The notes below the pieces were generated by a model. That model saw only the letters and a program-made list of their open reading frames with translations, was not told the origin of the DNA and made no database searches. Positions 1 through 8,591 of a stretch of DNA of 64,000 nucleotides are shown in pieces. Source of the stretch: Corallococcus interemptor (GTDB lineage: Bacteria > Myxococcota > Myxococcia > Myxococcales > Myxococcaceae). The DNA is taken from assembly GCF_003668875.1 (NCBI RefSeq), contig NZ_RAWM01000017.1, forward strand, positions 39,767 to 103,766, written 5' to 3'. A program made the position numbers and the translations under genes. The first letter of the stretch is position 1; every line of letters begins with the position of its first letter.

Positions 1-1482
1 GCCCACGACCAGCGCGTGCCCCACCGGGGACACGGCCTTGAGCAGCTCTTCGATATTCGCCGGCGACGTCTTCTTGCCGCCGGAGGTGACGATGATCTCC
101 TTCTTGCGCCCGGTGATGCGCAGGAAGCCTTCGGCGTCCAGCTGTCCCACGTCACCCGTGTGAAGCCACCCGTCCGCCAAGAGTTCCTGCGTGGCCTCCG
201 GGTTGCGGTGATAGCCCAGGCACACGTTGCCGCCCCTCACGAGGATCTCCCCGTCCTCCGCGATGCGTACTTCCACCCCCAGCATGGGGCGGCCCACCGT
301 GCCCAGGCGGGCGCACTCGGTGGTGCTCACGGTGGCGGGGCCGGACACCTCCGTCATGCCCCACACCTCCAGCAGCACGACGTCGATGGAGGCGAAGAAG
401 TCCAGCACGTCCCGGCCAATGGGCGCCGCGGACGTGGAGAACAGCTTCGCCTTCTCCAGGCCGATGCGCGTCTTCAGGGGCTGGAACACCAGCTTCTGGG
501 CCAGCCCGAACTTGGCCTCCATCAACGACGGCACGCGCTCCTGGCTCAGGATGCGCGTGTTGCGCTCCAGCGCCGTGGCGCGCGCCCACTCCACCAGCCG
601 GCGCTTCAGGGGCGGCTGCGCGGCCAGGCCCTCCTCCGCCTTCGTCTTGAACTTCTCCCAGACGCGCGGCACCGCGAAGAAGATGGTGGGGCGCACCTCC
701 GTGAGGTTCTTGCCCAGCGCGTCCAGCGAGTCCGCGAAGTACACCTGCGTGCCCAGGAGCAGCGGGCTGTGCAGCGAGACGATCTGCTCCGCGATGTGCG
801 ACAGCGGCAGGTACGACACCAGCCGCTCGTCCTCCATGTCCTTGAAGCCCATGGTGTCGCCCAGCTGCTTCGACGTCCAGGCGAGGTTGCGGTGGCTCAG
901 GGCCACGCCCTTGGGCTGTCCGGTGGTCCCCGACGTGTAGATGAGCGTGGCGAGCGCGTCCGGGTGGAGCGAGTGGACGCCGTCCCAGTACGGGGCCTCG
1001 TCCGCCTTCGCGCCGGAGGCCAGCACGTCCGCGTAGCGCAGCACGCCTTCGGGCAGCGGCGTGGGCGCGTCCACGACGATGAGGTGCTGGAGCGTGGGCA
1101 GCCGCTTCTGGACCTCCAGGGCGGTGGCCAGGTGCTTCGCGTTCTCCACCAGGAGGAAGCGCGCCTCGCAGTGGCCCAGGATGTAGACGAGCTGATCCAC
1201 ACTGCTGGTGGTGTAGAGCCCCACCGGCACGCCGCCCAGGGCCATGGCCCCCAGGTCCGCGACGTGCCACGCCTCCCGGTTGAAGCTCAGGATGCCCAGC
1301 GGGTCGCCGTCCCGGAACCCCAGCGCGTTCAGCCCCAGGGCGAAGCGCTTGACGCGCTGGGCATAGTCGAACCACGAGGTGGGGACATAGGCGCCTCCAT
1401 GGCGGGACCAGAGTGCCGGGCGGTGTTCCAGCCGCGCGGCCTGGTCATGGAGCGCATGCAGCATCGTCTTGGGCAGGTCCAT
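1..1482 (-). CDS. Long-chain acyl-CoA ligase (AMP-forming), C-terminus cut by window edge
   Basis: Predicted to activate fatty acids to acyl-CoA through an acyl-AMP intermediate. I translated 494 codons from ATG 1482 with no stop before base 1. The AMP-binding P-loop signature (TLIYTSGTTGQPKGVALSHR in part) lies near residue 175, the GMTE motif near 380 and the HTGD motif near 455. The frame leaves the window just after the catalytic-lysine hinge region. Full members are about 600 residues, so roughly 100 are missing. The N-terminus (MDLPKTMLHALHDQAAR) has the usual layout of the FadD15-like bacterial group. It is divergent from the zinc-ribbon gene at 1578. The longer reading frames reported on both strands here are shadows of this gene. 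Substrate length cannot be told from sequence. Confidence 0.9.
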   Translation of the reverse strand, partial: MDLPKTMLHALHDQAARLEHRPALWSRHGGAYVPTSWFDYAQRVKRFALGLNALGFRDGDPLGILSFNREAWHVADLGAMALGGVPVGLYTTSSVDQLVYILGHCEARFLLVENAKHLATALEVQKRLPTLQHLIVVDAPTPLPEGVLRYADVLASGAKADEAPYWDGVHSLHPDALATLIYTSGTTGQPKGVALSHRNLAWTSKQLGDTMGFKDMEDERLVSYLPLSHIAEQIVSLHSPLLLGTQVYFADSLDALGKNLTEVRPTIFFAVPRVWEKFKTKAEEGLAAQPPLKRRLVEWARATALERNTRILSQERVPSLMEAKFGLAQKLVFQPLKTRIGLEKAKLFSTSAAPIGRDVLDFFASIDVVLLEVWGMTEVSGPATVSTTECARLGTVGRPMLGVEVRIAEDGEILVRGGNVCLGYHRNPEATQELLADGWLHTGDVGQLDAEGFLRITGRKKEIIVTSGGKKTSPANIEELLKAVSPVGHALVVG

Positions 1483-1537
1483 CCGACGGAACGTAGTGGA
1501 AGCTCACCGCCCGTTCCATGTCCCCCCGTCTCAGGCG

Positions 1538-1567
1538 TTGACAGCATGTTCACCGGCTTTGTATGCC
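1538..1567 (+). promoter_or_regulatory. Candidate sigma70-type promoter for the zinc-ribbon gene
   Basis: TTGACA at 1538-1543, an 18-nt spacer, then TATGCC at 1562-1567. The -35 is a perfect consensus and the -10 is weak. The start codon at 1578 is only about 10 bases past the -10 element, so the transcript would be almost leaderless if this promoter is used. This is pattern matching only. Confidence 0.35.
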
Positions 1568-1577
1568 GCGCCCGACC

Positions 1578-1934
1578 ATGAGCATCGACTTCACCTGTCA
1601 GAAGTGCGAGGCCAGCTTCGAGTTGGAAGCCCAGGACCTCATCGAGGGGACGGAGAAGATTGTCTGCCCCCACTGCGACGCGAAGGCGCCCGCCAACCTC
1701 TCGGAGGACTTCGTCGCCGCGCTCACGGAGATGCGCGCGCAGATCGCCATCCTCAGCAAGAAGTTCGCGGTGACGATGACGCTCGAGGCCGAGGAGCTGG
1801 AGGACGAGCTCGACGACGAGGACGAAGACGAGGAGGAGGACGACGAGGACGACGTCGACGAGGATGAGGACGACGAGGAGTCCGAGGACGACGAGGACTA
1901 CGACGACGAAGAGTCCGAGGACGACGACCGCTAG
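1578..1934 (+). CDS. Zinc-ribbon protein with very acidic tail
   Basis: A 118-residue protein with two parts. Residues 5-35 hold two CxxC knuckles (FTCQKC and IVCPHC), the pattern of the MJ0042/zinc-ribbon families often found in delta-proteobacterial proteins. From about residue 72 the sequence is nearly all Asp and Glu with a few Ser and Tyr. I chose ATG 1578 (MSIDFTCQKC) rather than the upstream in-frame start at 1563 because the zinc-ribbon begins immediately after it. The acidic tail could bind basic proteins or mimic nucleic acid, but no function can be assigned from sequence. Convergent/divergent neighbours give no pathway hint. Confidence 0.75.
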   Translation: MSIDFTCQKCEASFELEAQDLIEGTEKIVCPHCDAKAPANLSEDFVAALTEMRAQIAILSKKFAVTMTLEAEELEDELDDEDEDEEEDDEDDVDEDEDDEESEDDEDYDDEESEDDDR

Positions 1935-2063
1935 TCGCCCCGCGCCCCTTCTTCCCGGCTGCCCGCCCGCCCTCCAACCGGGTGGGCCAGGGCCCGGGGG
2001 CCGCTCGCGGCGGCAGTGGGGCGCAACCCTCCCGGTGAAGGGAGAGGTGCGTAGCTTAGGGAT

Positions 2064-2858
2064 GTGAAAACGTCCAACCGCGCCAACTTCTTCGTCGCTC
2101 CGTTCACGGCCGTGGTGCTGGCGCTGGGGGGGGCTCTGTTCCTTCCCGCGTTCGGGATCCCCGGCGCCATCGCCGCCTCCGACAAGGCGGAAGGAACCCA
2201 GGAGAAGCCGTGCGTCACCGAGAAGGGCGCTGATCCCAAGGCCTGCTCGGAGCTGGTGGAGTTGGAAGTGAAGGACGTGGTGCCCTTGATGGAGGCGCAG
2301 ACGCACGCCGTCGTGCTGACCACCAAGGACGGTGAGACGGTGCTCCCCCTCTTCGTGGACGAGGGCGCGGCGGTCTCCATCGCCTTCCGCCTGGCGGAGC
2401 GTCCGCCCCCGCAGCCGCTGTCGCAGGACCTGCTGGACGACGTGGTGTCCAAGCTGGGTGGCAAGGTGACGGAGGTCCGCATCGACGACCTGCGCGACAA
2501 CGTCTACTCCGGCCGCGTCTTCCTGCAGCAGGGCAAGAAGGAGCTGGCGCTGGACGCCCGCCCTTCCGACTCCATTGCCATGGCCATGCACAGCCAGGCC
2601 CGCATCCGCGTGACGCGCAAGGTGCTGACCCTGGCCGGCATCACCCGCGCGGAGATTGAGGCCCTCCAGAAGCAGCAGGACCTGGGCGTGGGCGGCAGCG
2701 GCGGCCTGGGTGACGAGGACATGGGTCCCCTGCCCCCTCCGCCTCCCATGGGCCCCAGCACCGGCCACCCGAAGCCGCCTTCGGAGGACATCGGCATGGA
2801 CCACTCCACGCCGGCGCTCATGGAGCCCATCGGCAAGGGCCAGGAGATCGACCTCTAG
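2064..2858 (+). CDS. Exported bifunctional nuclease (BFN/DUF151) domain protein
   Basis: A 264-residue protein starting at GTG 2064; the ATG two bases earlier is followed at once by a stop. Residues about 8-38 form a hydrophobic signal-peptide-like segment. Residues about 68-190 match the BFN/DUF151 fold: the segment LPLFVDEGAAVSIAF near residue 92, then a region ending in DARPSDSIAMAM, which is the family hallmark. The tail is Gly/Pro-rich. Family members have been described as nucleases active on RNA and DNA. Here the signal-like N-terminus suggests the domain acts outside the cytoplasm, which is inference. A strong intrinsic terminator follows. Confidence 0.8.
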   Translation: MKTSNRANFFVAPFTAVVLALGGALFLPAFGIPGAIAASDKAEGTQEKPCVTEKGADPKACSELVELEVKDVVPLMEAQTHAVVLTTKDGETVLPLFVDEGAAVSIAFRLAERPPPQPLSQDLLDDVVSKLGGKVTEVRIDDLRDNVYSGRVFLQQGKKELALDARPSDSIAMAMHSQARIRVTRKVLTLAGITRAEIEALQKQQDLGVGGSGGLGDEDMGPLPPPPPMGPSTGHPKPPSEDIGMDHSTPALMEPIGKGQEIDL

Positions 2859-2886
2859 CCGCCGGAAGCGCAGCCCAGGAACGACG

Positions 2887-2926
2887 AAAGCCCGGCCCCC
2901 CCTCCCAGGGTAGCCGGGCTTTCTTC
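2887..2926 (+). terminator. Intrinsic terminator after the BFN gene
   Basis: Perfect 10-bp stem AAAGCCCGGC (2887-2896) / GCCGGGCTTT (2913-2922), 16-nt loop, closed by a T-containing run (TTTCTTCGTCT). Sits 28 bases past the BFN stop codon. The A-rich left flank also makes it usable on the other strand. Confidence 0.8.
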
Positions 2927-3065
2927 GTCTCAGACAGCTGAGAGCCACGAATGGCGTGCGCTGGCTCGCGGTAACTTTCCGCCTGCCGCGTGAGGCGAAG
3001 AGTTAGTCCTTCGGGCGCAAGGCTGTCAAGCCGCCCACCCCGTGGGGCTAGGATGGGCGGCCTCT

Positions 3066-4466
3066 ATGCGCAAGGCGAAGATCATCTGCACGCTGGGTCC
3101 GGCTTCGGACTCAAAAGAAGTCATCGAGGGGCTGGTGAAGGCGGGCATGAACGTGGCCCGGCTCAACTTCTCCCACGGCACGCACGACGAGCACCGGCAG
3201 CGCCTCCAGCGCATCCGCGCGGTGTCGAAGAAGCTGGGGCTGCCGGTGGCCATCCTCCAGGACGTGCAGGGACCCAAGGTGCGCCTGGGGCGCTTCGAGG
3301 GCGGCCAGCTGGCGGTGAAGACGGGCGACACGGTGACCGTGACGACGCGCGCGGTGATGGGCAAGGGCAACGTCATCCCCACCCCGGTGCGCACGCTGCC
3401 GCGCGACGTGCAGAAGGGCCACGAGGTGCTGCTGGACGACGGCCGGGTGCGCCTGCGCGTGCTGAAGGTGAGCGGCCAGGACGTGACGTGCCGCGTGGAA
3501 TTGGGCGGGCTGCTCAAGGACCACAAGGGGCTCAACCTGCCCGGCACGGCCATGTCGGTGCCCACGCTGACGGAGAAGGACAAGGTGGACCTGGCCTTCG
3601 GCCAGGAGGTGGGCGTGGACTACGTGGCGCTGTCCTTCGTGCGCACCGCGCAGGACGTGCGCCAGGCGCGCGCGCTGGTGGCGAAGCGCAAGACGCCCAT
3701 CATCTCCAAGATTGAAAAGCCCCAGGCGGTGGAGAACCTGGCGGCCATCGCCGCGGAGTCGGACGGGGTGATGGTGGCCCGCGGGGATCTGGGCGTGGAG
3801 ATGCCGCTGGAGCAGCTCCCCGCCATCCAGAAGCGCATCGTGCGGGAGGTCAACCGCATGGGCGGCATCGTCATCGTCGCGACGGAGATGCTGGAGAGCA
3901 TGGTGCTCAACGCCCGGCCCACGCGCGCGGAGGTGTCGGACGTGGCCAACGCCATCCTGGATGGCGCGGACGCGGTGATGCTCTCCGGTGAGACGGCCGC
4001 GGGCCGCTACCCCGTGGAGGCGGTGGCCACCATGGCGCGCATCGTGGAGGAGACGGAGCGCACCGGGCTGGTCACCCTCGCCTCTCCCCCCTTCGAACTC
4101 TCCAAGGACCTGGGCACCGGCGTCGCCGCGGCGGCGGTGGCCGCGTCCCGGCAGCTCCACATCAAGACCATCGTCGCGTACACGGAGAGCGGCCACACCG
4201 CGCGGCTCATCTCCGAGTTCCGCCCCGACGCGCGCATCATCGGCCTGACGCCCAACGCGGACACGGTGAACCGCATGGGGCTTTATTGGGGCGTGACGGG
4301 GCAGCGGGTGAAGCGCATCTCGTCCACGGACGCCATGCTCAAGCAGGTGCGCAGGCTCTGCAACGAGCAGCGCCTCTGCGAACCAGGGGAGCCCTTCATC
4401 CTGGTGGCCGGCGTGCCGCTCAACGTGCCGGGAAACACCAACCTGATGAGCATCCACCGCGTCTGA
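3066..4466 (+). CDS. pyk: Pyruvate kinase
   Basis: Catalyses phosphoenolpyruvate + ADP to pyruvate + ATP, the last step of glycolysis. 466 residues, full length for the family. The start is ATG 3066 (MRKAKIICTLGPAS), the classic N-terminus; a GTG at 3042 would only add a non-conserved leader. Visible motifs: NFSHGTHDEH for nucleotide/K+ binding near residue 38, the catalytic-lysine region IISKIEKPQ near 222, the Mg-binding MVARGDLGVEM near 244, and ATEMLESM near 276. The C-terminal domain (from about 345) is present and ends in the GNTN-type tail. Monocistronic between terminators/convergent genes. Confidence 0.97.
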   Translation: MRKAKIICTLGPASDSKEVIEGLVKAGMNVARLNFSHGTHDEHRQRLQRIRAVSKKLGLPVAILQDVQGPKVRLGRFEGGQLAVKTGDTVTVTTRAVMGKGNVIPTPVRTLPRDVQKGHEVLLDDGRVRLRVLKVSGQDVTCRVELGGLLKDHKGLNLPGTAMSVPTLTEKDKVDLAFGQEVGVDYVALSFVRTAQDVRQARALVAKRKTPIISKIEKPQAVENLAAIAAESDGVMVARGDLGVEMPLEQLPAIQKRIVREVNRMGGIVIVATEMLESMVLNARPTRAEVSDVANAILDGADAVMLSGETAAGRYPVEAVATMARIVEETERTGLVTLASPPFELSKDLGTGVAAAAVAASRQLHIKTIVAYTESGHTARLISEFRPDARIIGLTPNADTVNRMGLYWGVTGQRVKRISSTDAMLKQVRRLCNEQRLCEPGEPFILVAGVPLNVPGNTNLMSIHRV

Positions 4467-4506
4467 AGGCCGCGCGCGGTGGACGCGTGAAGCAGGAGGT
4501 CTTCGG

Positions 4507-5172
4507 CTAGAGGACCTTCTGCTCGAAGTCGTAGAGCTTCTCCACGGACAGCTGGCGGTAGCGCTCCACGTTGAGGGCCCGGCGGGCGCACTCCCACACC
4601 AGGTCCTTGGCGGGGCGCTCCGGCTCCTTCTTCTTGCGGCGCTTCACCTCGGCCTTGATGGCCTTGAGCGCCATGGCCGGGTGGTAGCAGAAGGCGGAGG
4701 AGAACAGCAGGTGGCCGCCGAAGGGCACCAGGCGCGCCTCCAGCACGTCCCCCGTCTCCAGGCCCGCGATGTGGCGGCGCTCCGTCACGTCGAAGTCCTT
4801 GCCGGAGAAGAGCTCGCGCAGGCGCACCATGCCCTTGCCCAGCTTGCGCACCTCGAAGAGGCCGTGGACCGTCTCCGTGAAGCTGCGGAAGGCGTTGGCC
4901 TCTTCCGGCGGCGCGGACTGCTGGCGCTCTTCGTACAGCTCCGCGGCCGGCGTCTTGCCGGTGAGCGGCGAGACGCGGTCGTAGAGGTAGTAGTCCAGGA
5001 ACGACGCCATCCGCAGCTCGAAGAGCTTGTCGTCCTCGAAGACTTCGCCGGTGAGGCGGAAGTACTCCGCCTTGGCCTCCAGGAGGTCCGGCTTGCGGGC
5101 CTCCTGGCTGCCGAAGGCGATGAGCTGGTCCAGGTACGGCTGGTACGACAACGGGGTCAGCGCGGTGTCCAT
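4507..5172 (-). CDS. Conserved-looking protein of unknown function
   Basis: A 221-residue soluble protein that I do not recognise. It starts at ATG 5172, 20 bases after the carA stop on the same strand, so it is probably the last gene of the lepA-pyr operon. It has no signal peptide and no membrane segment. It is rich in charged and aromatic residues, with a Lys/Arg block (VKRRKKKEPERPAKD) near residue 180 that could contact nucleic acid. A FSSAFCYHPAMALKAIK segment near 160 looks structured. The operon position may be only positional. Product class unassigned. Confidence 0.75.
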   Translation of the reverse strand: MDTALTPLSYQPYLDQLIAFGSQEARKPDLLEAKAEYFRLTGEVFEDDKLFELRMASFLDYYLYDRVSPLTGKTPAAELYEERQQSAPPEEANAFRSFTETVHGLFEVRKLGKGMVRLRELFSGKDFDVTERRHIAGLETGDVLEARLVPFGGHLLFSSAFCYHPAMALKAIKAEVKRRKKKEPERPAKDLVWECARRALNVERYRQLSVEKLYDFEQKVL

Positions 5173-5192
5173 GGCCGTTGCGAACTTTCTTC

Positions 5193-6320
5193 CTACGAAC
5201 CCGCCATCAGCGTCGCGAAGCGGCTGAACAGGTAGCGCGCGTCGTGAGGGCCGGGCGAAGCCTCGGGGTGGTACTGCACGCTGAAGGCCCGCGCGTCCGG
5301 TACGGCCAGGCCCTCCACCGTGCCGTCGTTGAGGTTGATGTGCGTGACGACGGCCTTGCCCTTGAGGCTGGCGTCGTCCACCGCGAAGCCGTGGTTCTGC
5401 GCGGTGATCTCCACCTTGCCCGTGGTGAGGTCCTTCACGGGCTGGTTGCCGCCGCGGTGACCGAACTTCATCTTGTACGTCCGGCCGCCCAGGGCCAGCG
5501 CCATGATCTGGTGCCCCAGGCAGATGCCGAACACCGGCACCTTGCCCAGGAGCGCCGCCACCGTGCGGTCCGCGCCCTTCACCGCGGCCGGGTCGCCGGG
5601 GCCATTGGCCAGGAAGACGCCGTGCGGCTTCTTCGCCAGCACCTGCTCCGCCGTGAAGTGGGACGGCACCACCGTGACGCGGCAGCCCACGTCCACCAGG
5701 TACTGGAGCATGGAGCGCTTGAGGCCGTAGTCGTACGCGATGACGTCGTACTTGAGCTCCGGCTCCGGCCGCTTGTCACCGGGGGCCAGGAACACGTCCG
5801 GGGACGGCGTGGTGAAGACGTAGGGCTCCTTGCAGGACACGCCCGTGGCCAGGTCCATGCCCTCCATGCCCGCGGCGGCGCGAGCGCGCTCGGACAGGGC
5901 GCCAGGGGACACGTTCTCCGTGGAGATGATGCCCGTCTGGGCGCCGTGCGTGCGCAGGTGGCGCACCAGCCGGCGGGTGTCCACGCCTTCGATGCCCACG
6001 CGGCCGTGGCGCGCGAGGTACGCGTCCAGCGTCTCCTGCGAGCGCCAGTTGGAGGGCGTCTTCGTCAGCGAGCGCACCACCATGCCCACCGCGTGCGGCA
6101 GCCCTGCCTCCTCGTCCGCCGCGTTCGCCCCGATGTTCCCCATCTCCGGGTACGCCATCGTGACGATCTGGCCCACGTACGAGGGGTCCGTGAGGATCTC
6201 CTGGTAGCCGTACATGGACGTGTTGAAGACCACCTCACCCACCGTCTCGCCGGAAGCGCCAAAGGCGCGTCCCTCGAACGTGGTGCCATCCGCCAGTGCG
6301 AGCACCGCCCGCTTCGTCAT
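5193..6320 (-). CDS. carA: Carbamoyl-phosphate synthase small (glutaminase) subunit
   Basis: Supplies ammonia from glutamine to the large subunit for carbamoyl phosphate, feeding pyrimidine and arginine synthesis. 375 residues from ATG 6320. The N-terminal CPSase small-chain domain ([16 protein letters not shown]) is followed by a class-I glutamine amidotransferase domain with the nucleophile-cysteine elbow GICLGHQ near residue 250 and the His/Glu pair in [12 protein letters not shown] near 350. Its ATG overlaps the pyrC stop by one base (TGATG), so translation is likely coupled. carB, the large subunit, is not in the window. Confidence 0.96.
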   Translation of the reverse strand: MTKRAVLALADGTTFEGRAFGASGETVGEVVFNTSMYGYQEILTDPSYVGQIVTMAYPEMGNIGANAADEEAGLPHAVGMVVRSLTKTPSNWRSQETLDAYLARHGRVGIEGVDTRRLVRHLRTHGAQTGIISTENVSPGALSERARAAAGMEGMDLATGVSCKEPYVFTTPSPDVFLAPGDKRPEPELKYDVIAYDYGLKRSMLQYLVDVGCRVTVVPSHFTAEQVLAKKPHGVFLANGPGDPAAVKGADRTVAALLGKVPVFGICLGHQIMALALGGRTYKMKFGHRGGNQPVKDLTTGKVEITAQNHGFAVDDASLKGKAVVTHINLNDGTVEGLAVPDARAFSVQYHPEASPGPHDARYLFSRFATLMAGS

Positions 6321-7621
6321 CACCGCGACTCCTTGAGCTGACCGTCCTCGAACACACACCGGCCGCCCACCCACGTCTGCGTCACGCGGCCCTTCAGCGT
6401 GCGCCCGTGGAAGGGCGTGTTGCGACTGCGGGAATAGAACCGGTGGGCATCCACCGTCCACTCCTCCGAAGGTGACACCAGCGTGATGTCCGCCGGGGCA
6501 CCAGGCGCCAGGTGACCGCCTGGCAGGCCGAATACCCTCGCCGGCCCGTCAGACAAGAGCTCCACCGCCCGGCGCGGGGTGAGCACGCCCTCGTGCACCA
6601 GCGCCAGCGTGAGCCCCAGGGCCGTCTCCAGCCCGACGATGCCGTTGATGCCCTTCTCGAACTCCACCAGCTTGTCGGACACGCCGTGCGGCGCGTGGTC
6701 CGTGGCGATGGCGTCCACCGTGCCATCCACCAGCGCCTCGCGCAGCGCCTTCACGTCCACGTCGCCGCGCAGCGGCGGCGCCATCTTCGCGTGGGTGTCG
6801 TAGTCCCCCACCGCCCGGTCATCCAGGGTGAAGTGGTGCGGCGCCACCTCGCAGGTGACCCGCAGGCCGCGCTTCTTCGCCTCGCGGATGAGCCGCACGC
6901 TGCCCTCGCACGACACATGCGCGACGTGCAGGCGCCCCTTCGTCTCCTCCAGGAGCACCAGGTCGCGCGCCACCATGGCGACCTCCGCGGAAGACGGAAT
7001 CCCGCGCAGGCCCAGCCGCGTGGACGTGGCGCCTTCGTGCATGGCGCCGCCGGCGGACAGCGTGAGGTCCTCCTCGTGGACCATCACCGGCACGTCGAAC
7101 TGGGTGGCGTACTGGAGCACCCGGCGCATCAGCCCCGCGTTCATCACCGGGCGGCCATCGTCGGTGAGGGCCACGCAGCCAGCGCCAATCAGCTCGCCTG
7201 CTTCCGACAGCTCCTCGCCCTTGAGCCCCTTGGTGATGGCACCGGCCGGGTACACGTGGCACAGGGCCGCGTCCCGGGCGCGCGACAGCACCAGCTCCGT
7301 GACGAGCGCGCTGTCGTTCACCACCTTGGTGTTGGGCATGGCCACGACGCCCGTGAAGCCGCCCGCCACCGCCGCGCGGCAGCCGGTGAGGACCGTCTCC
7401 TTGCCCTCTTCTCCCGGCTCGCGCAGGTGCACGTGCAGGTCGATGAAGCCCGGCACCAGCCACTTGTCCCTGGCGTCCACCACCCGCGCGTCCCTGGGCG
7501 CGGGCAGCGGGGCCTCCGACACCTGGGCCACCCGGCCGTCCGTCACGAGCACGTCGCGAACGCCGTCCACGCCATTGCGCGGGTCGATGACGCGCGCCCG
7601 CTGGAAGAGCACTGGGGTCAT
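6320..7621 (-). CDS. pyrC: Dihydroorotase
   Basis: Cyclises N-carbamoyl-aspartate to dihydroorotate, step three of pyrimidine synthesis. 433 residues from ATG 7621. Class I features: the metal-binding [10 protein letters not shown] near residue 57, a VAMPNT segment near 90, and the AIATDHAPH motif near 300, which carries the catalytic Asp. The start overlaps the pyrB stop by four bases (ATGA) and the stop overlaps the carA start by one base. In several bacteria class I dihydroorotase associates physically with aspartate transcarbamoylase; adjacency here is compatible with that but does not prove it. Confidence 0.96.
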   Translation of the reverse strand: MTPVLFQRARVIDPRNGVDGVRDVLVTDGRVAQVSEAPLPAPRDARVVDARDKWLVPGFIDLHVHLREPGEEGKETVLTGCRAAVAGGFTGVVAMPNTKVVNDSALVTELVLSRARDAALCHVYPAGAITKGLKGEELSEAGELIGAGCVALTDDGRPVMNAGLMRRVLQYATQFDVPVMVHEEDLTLSAGGAMHEGATSTRLGLRGIPSSAEVAMVARDLVLLEETKGRLHVAHVSCEGSVRLIREAKKRGLRVTCEVAPHHFTLDDRAVGDYDTHAKMAPPLRGDVDVKALREALVDGTVDAIATDHAPHGVSDKLVEFEKGINGIVGLETALGLTLALVHEGVLTPRRAVELLSDGPARVFGLPGGHLAPGAPADITLVSPSEEWTVDAHRFYSRSRNTPFHGRTLKGRVTQTWVGGRCVFEDGQLKESR

Positions 7622-8511
7622 GATGCGCAAGCCTCCAGGATGGCCCGGCGCACCGCGACGCCGTTGGCCACCTGTTCCAGGATGACGCTGCGAGGCCCGT
7701 CCGCCACCACCGGCGACAACTCCACGCCTCGGTTGATGGGGCCCGGGTGCAGCACGAGGGCGTCCGGCTTCATCCGCTCCGCGCGGGCGGGCGTGATACC
7801 GAACAGCCGCGAGTACTCCCGCTGGGACGGCAGGAAGGCTTCCGACATGCGCTCCGTCTGCAGTCTCAGGCACATCACCGCGTCCGCCTGGGGCAGCACG
7901 GCATCCAGCTGATGCGTCACCTCTCCGCCCATCTCCTCCAGCCCTGGCGGCAGGAGGGTGGGCGGTCCGCAGAGCACGACACGCGCCCCCAGGGCCTTCA
8001 GGCACAGGAGGTTGGAGCGCGCCACGCGGCTGTGCAGCACGTCGCCCACGATCAGCACCGTGCGCCCGTCCAGGCGGCCCCAGCGCTGGCGCAGGGTGAA
8101 GGCGTCCAGCAGGGCCTGGGACGGGTGCTCATGCGCGCCGTCGCCCGCGTTGACCACCGCGCACTTCACGTGCCGGGCGACGAGCCCGGGCGCGCCGGAG
8201 GAGCGGTGGCGGATGACGATGACCGCCGGCCCCATGGCCTCGATGTTGCGCGCGGTGTCCAGGAGTGTCTCGCCCTTGGACACGGAGGAGCCCGCGTAGC
8301 TCCAGTTGAGGACGTCCGCGCCCAGCTTCCGCGCGGCCACCTCGAAGGAGGAGCGCGTCCGGGTGGAGTCCTCGAAGAAGAGGTTCGCCACGACGCGGCC
8401 GCGCAACACGTGCGAGGCATCCGGTCCGCCGGGCAGGTGTGCCTGGGCACGGTCGAGCAGCGCTTCCAGCTCATCCCGCCGCCAGCCTGCGATTCCGAGA
8501 AGATGTCTCAT
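7618..8511 (-). CDS. pyrB: Aspartate carbamoyltransferase catalytic subunit
   Basis: Joins carbamoyl phosphate and aspartate. 297 residues, short but complete for the family. From ATG 8511 (MRHLLGIAGW) it shows the carbamoyl-phosphate loop FFEDSTRTRSSFE near residue 48, the SSVSKGE swinging loop near 74, the HPSQALLD motif near 130, and HPGPINRGVE near 260. No pyrI regulatory subunit is adjacent. It lies 80 bases downstream of lepB on the same strand. That gap can fold into a GC-rich hairpin (GCGCCG ... CGGCGC) and contains a TTGACG, so an internal promoter or attenuator is possible but unproven. Confidence 0.96.
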   Translation of the reverse strand: MRHLLGIAGWRRDELEALLDRAQAHLPGGPDASHVLRGRVVANLFFEDSTRTRSSFEVAARKLGADVLNWSYAGSSVSKGETLLDTARNIEAMGPAVIVIRHRSSGAPGLVARHVKCAVVNAGDGAHEHPSQALLDAFTLRQRWGRLDGRTVLIVGDVLHSRVARSNLLCLKALGARVVLCGPPTLLPPGLEEMGGEVTHQLDAVLPQADAVMCLRLQTERMSEAFLPSQREYSRLFGITPARAERMKPDALVLHPGPINRGVELSPVVADGPRSVILEQVANGVAVRRAILEACAS

Positions 8512-8591
8512 GGGCCGGGGCCGCCGCGTACCGCGCGCCGCACGTTGCGTCAAGCACGGCGCGTGGTGGTCCCCTGCCTGGCGTTCGTTCT

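Noticed and set aside
16..1581. Long plus-strand frame (521 aa) over the acyl-CoA ligase
   Set aside because: Arg/His/Ala-rich composition typical of high-GC antisense shadow; the minus strand carries a clear AMP-ligase domain.
1780..1930. GAC/GAG repeat tract as a possible tandem repeat or CRISPR-like array
   Set aside because: It is low-complexity coding sequence for an Asp/Glu tail, with no regular spacers.
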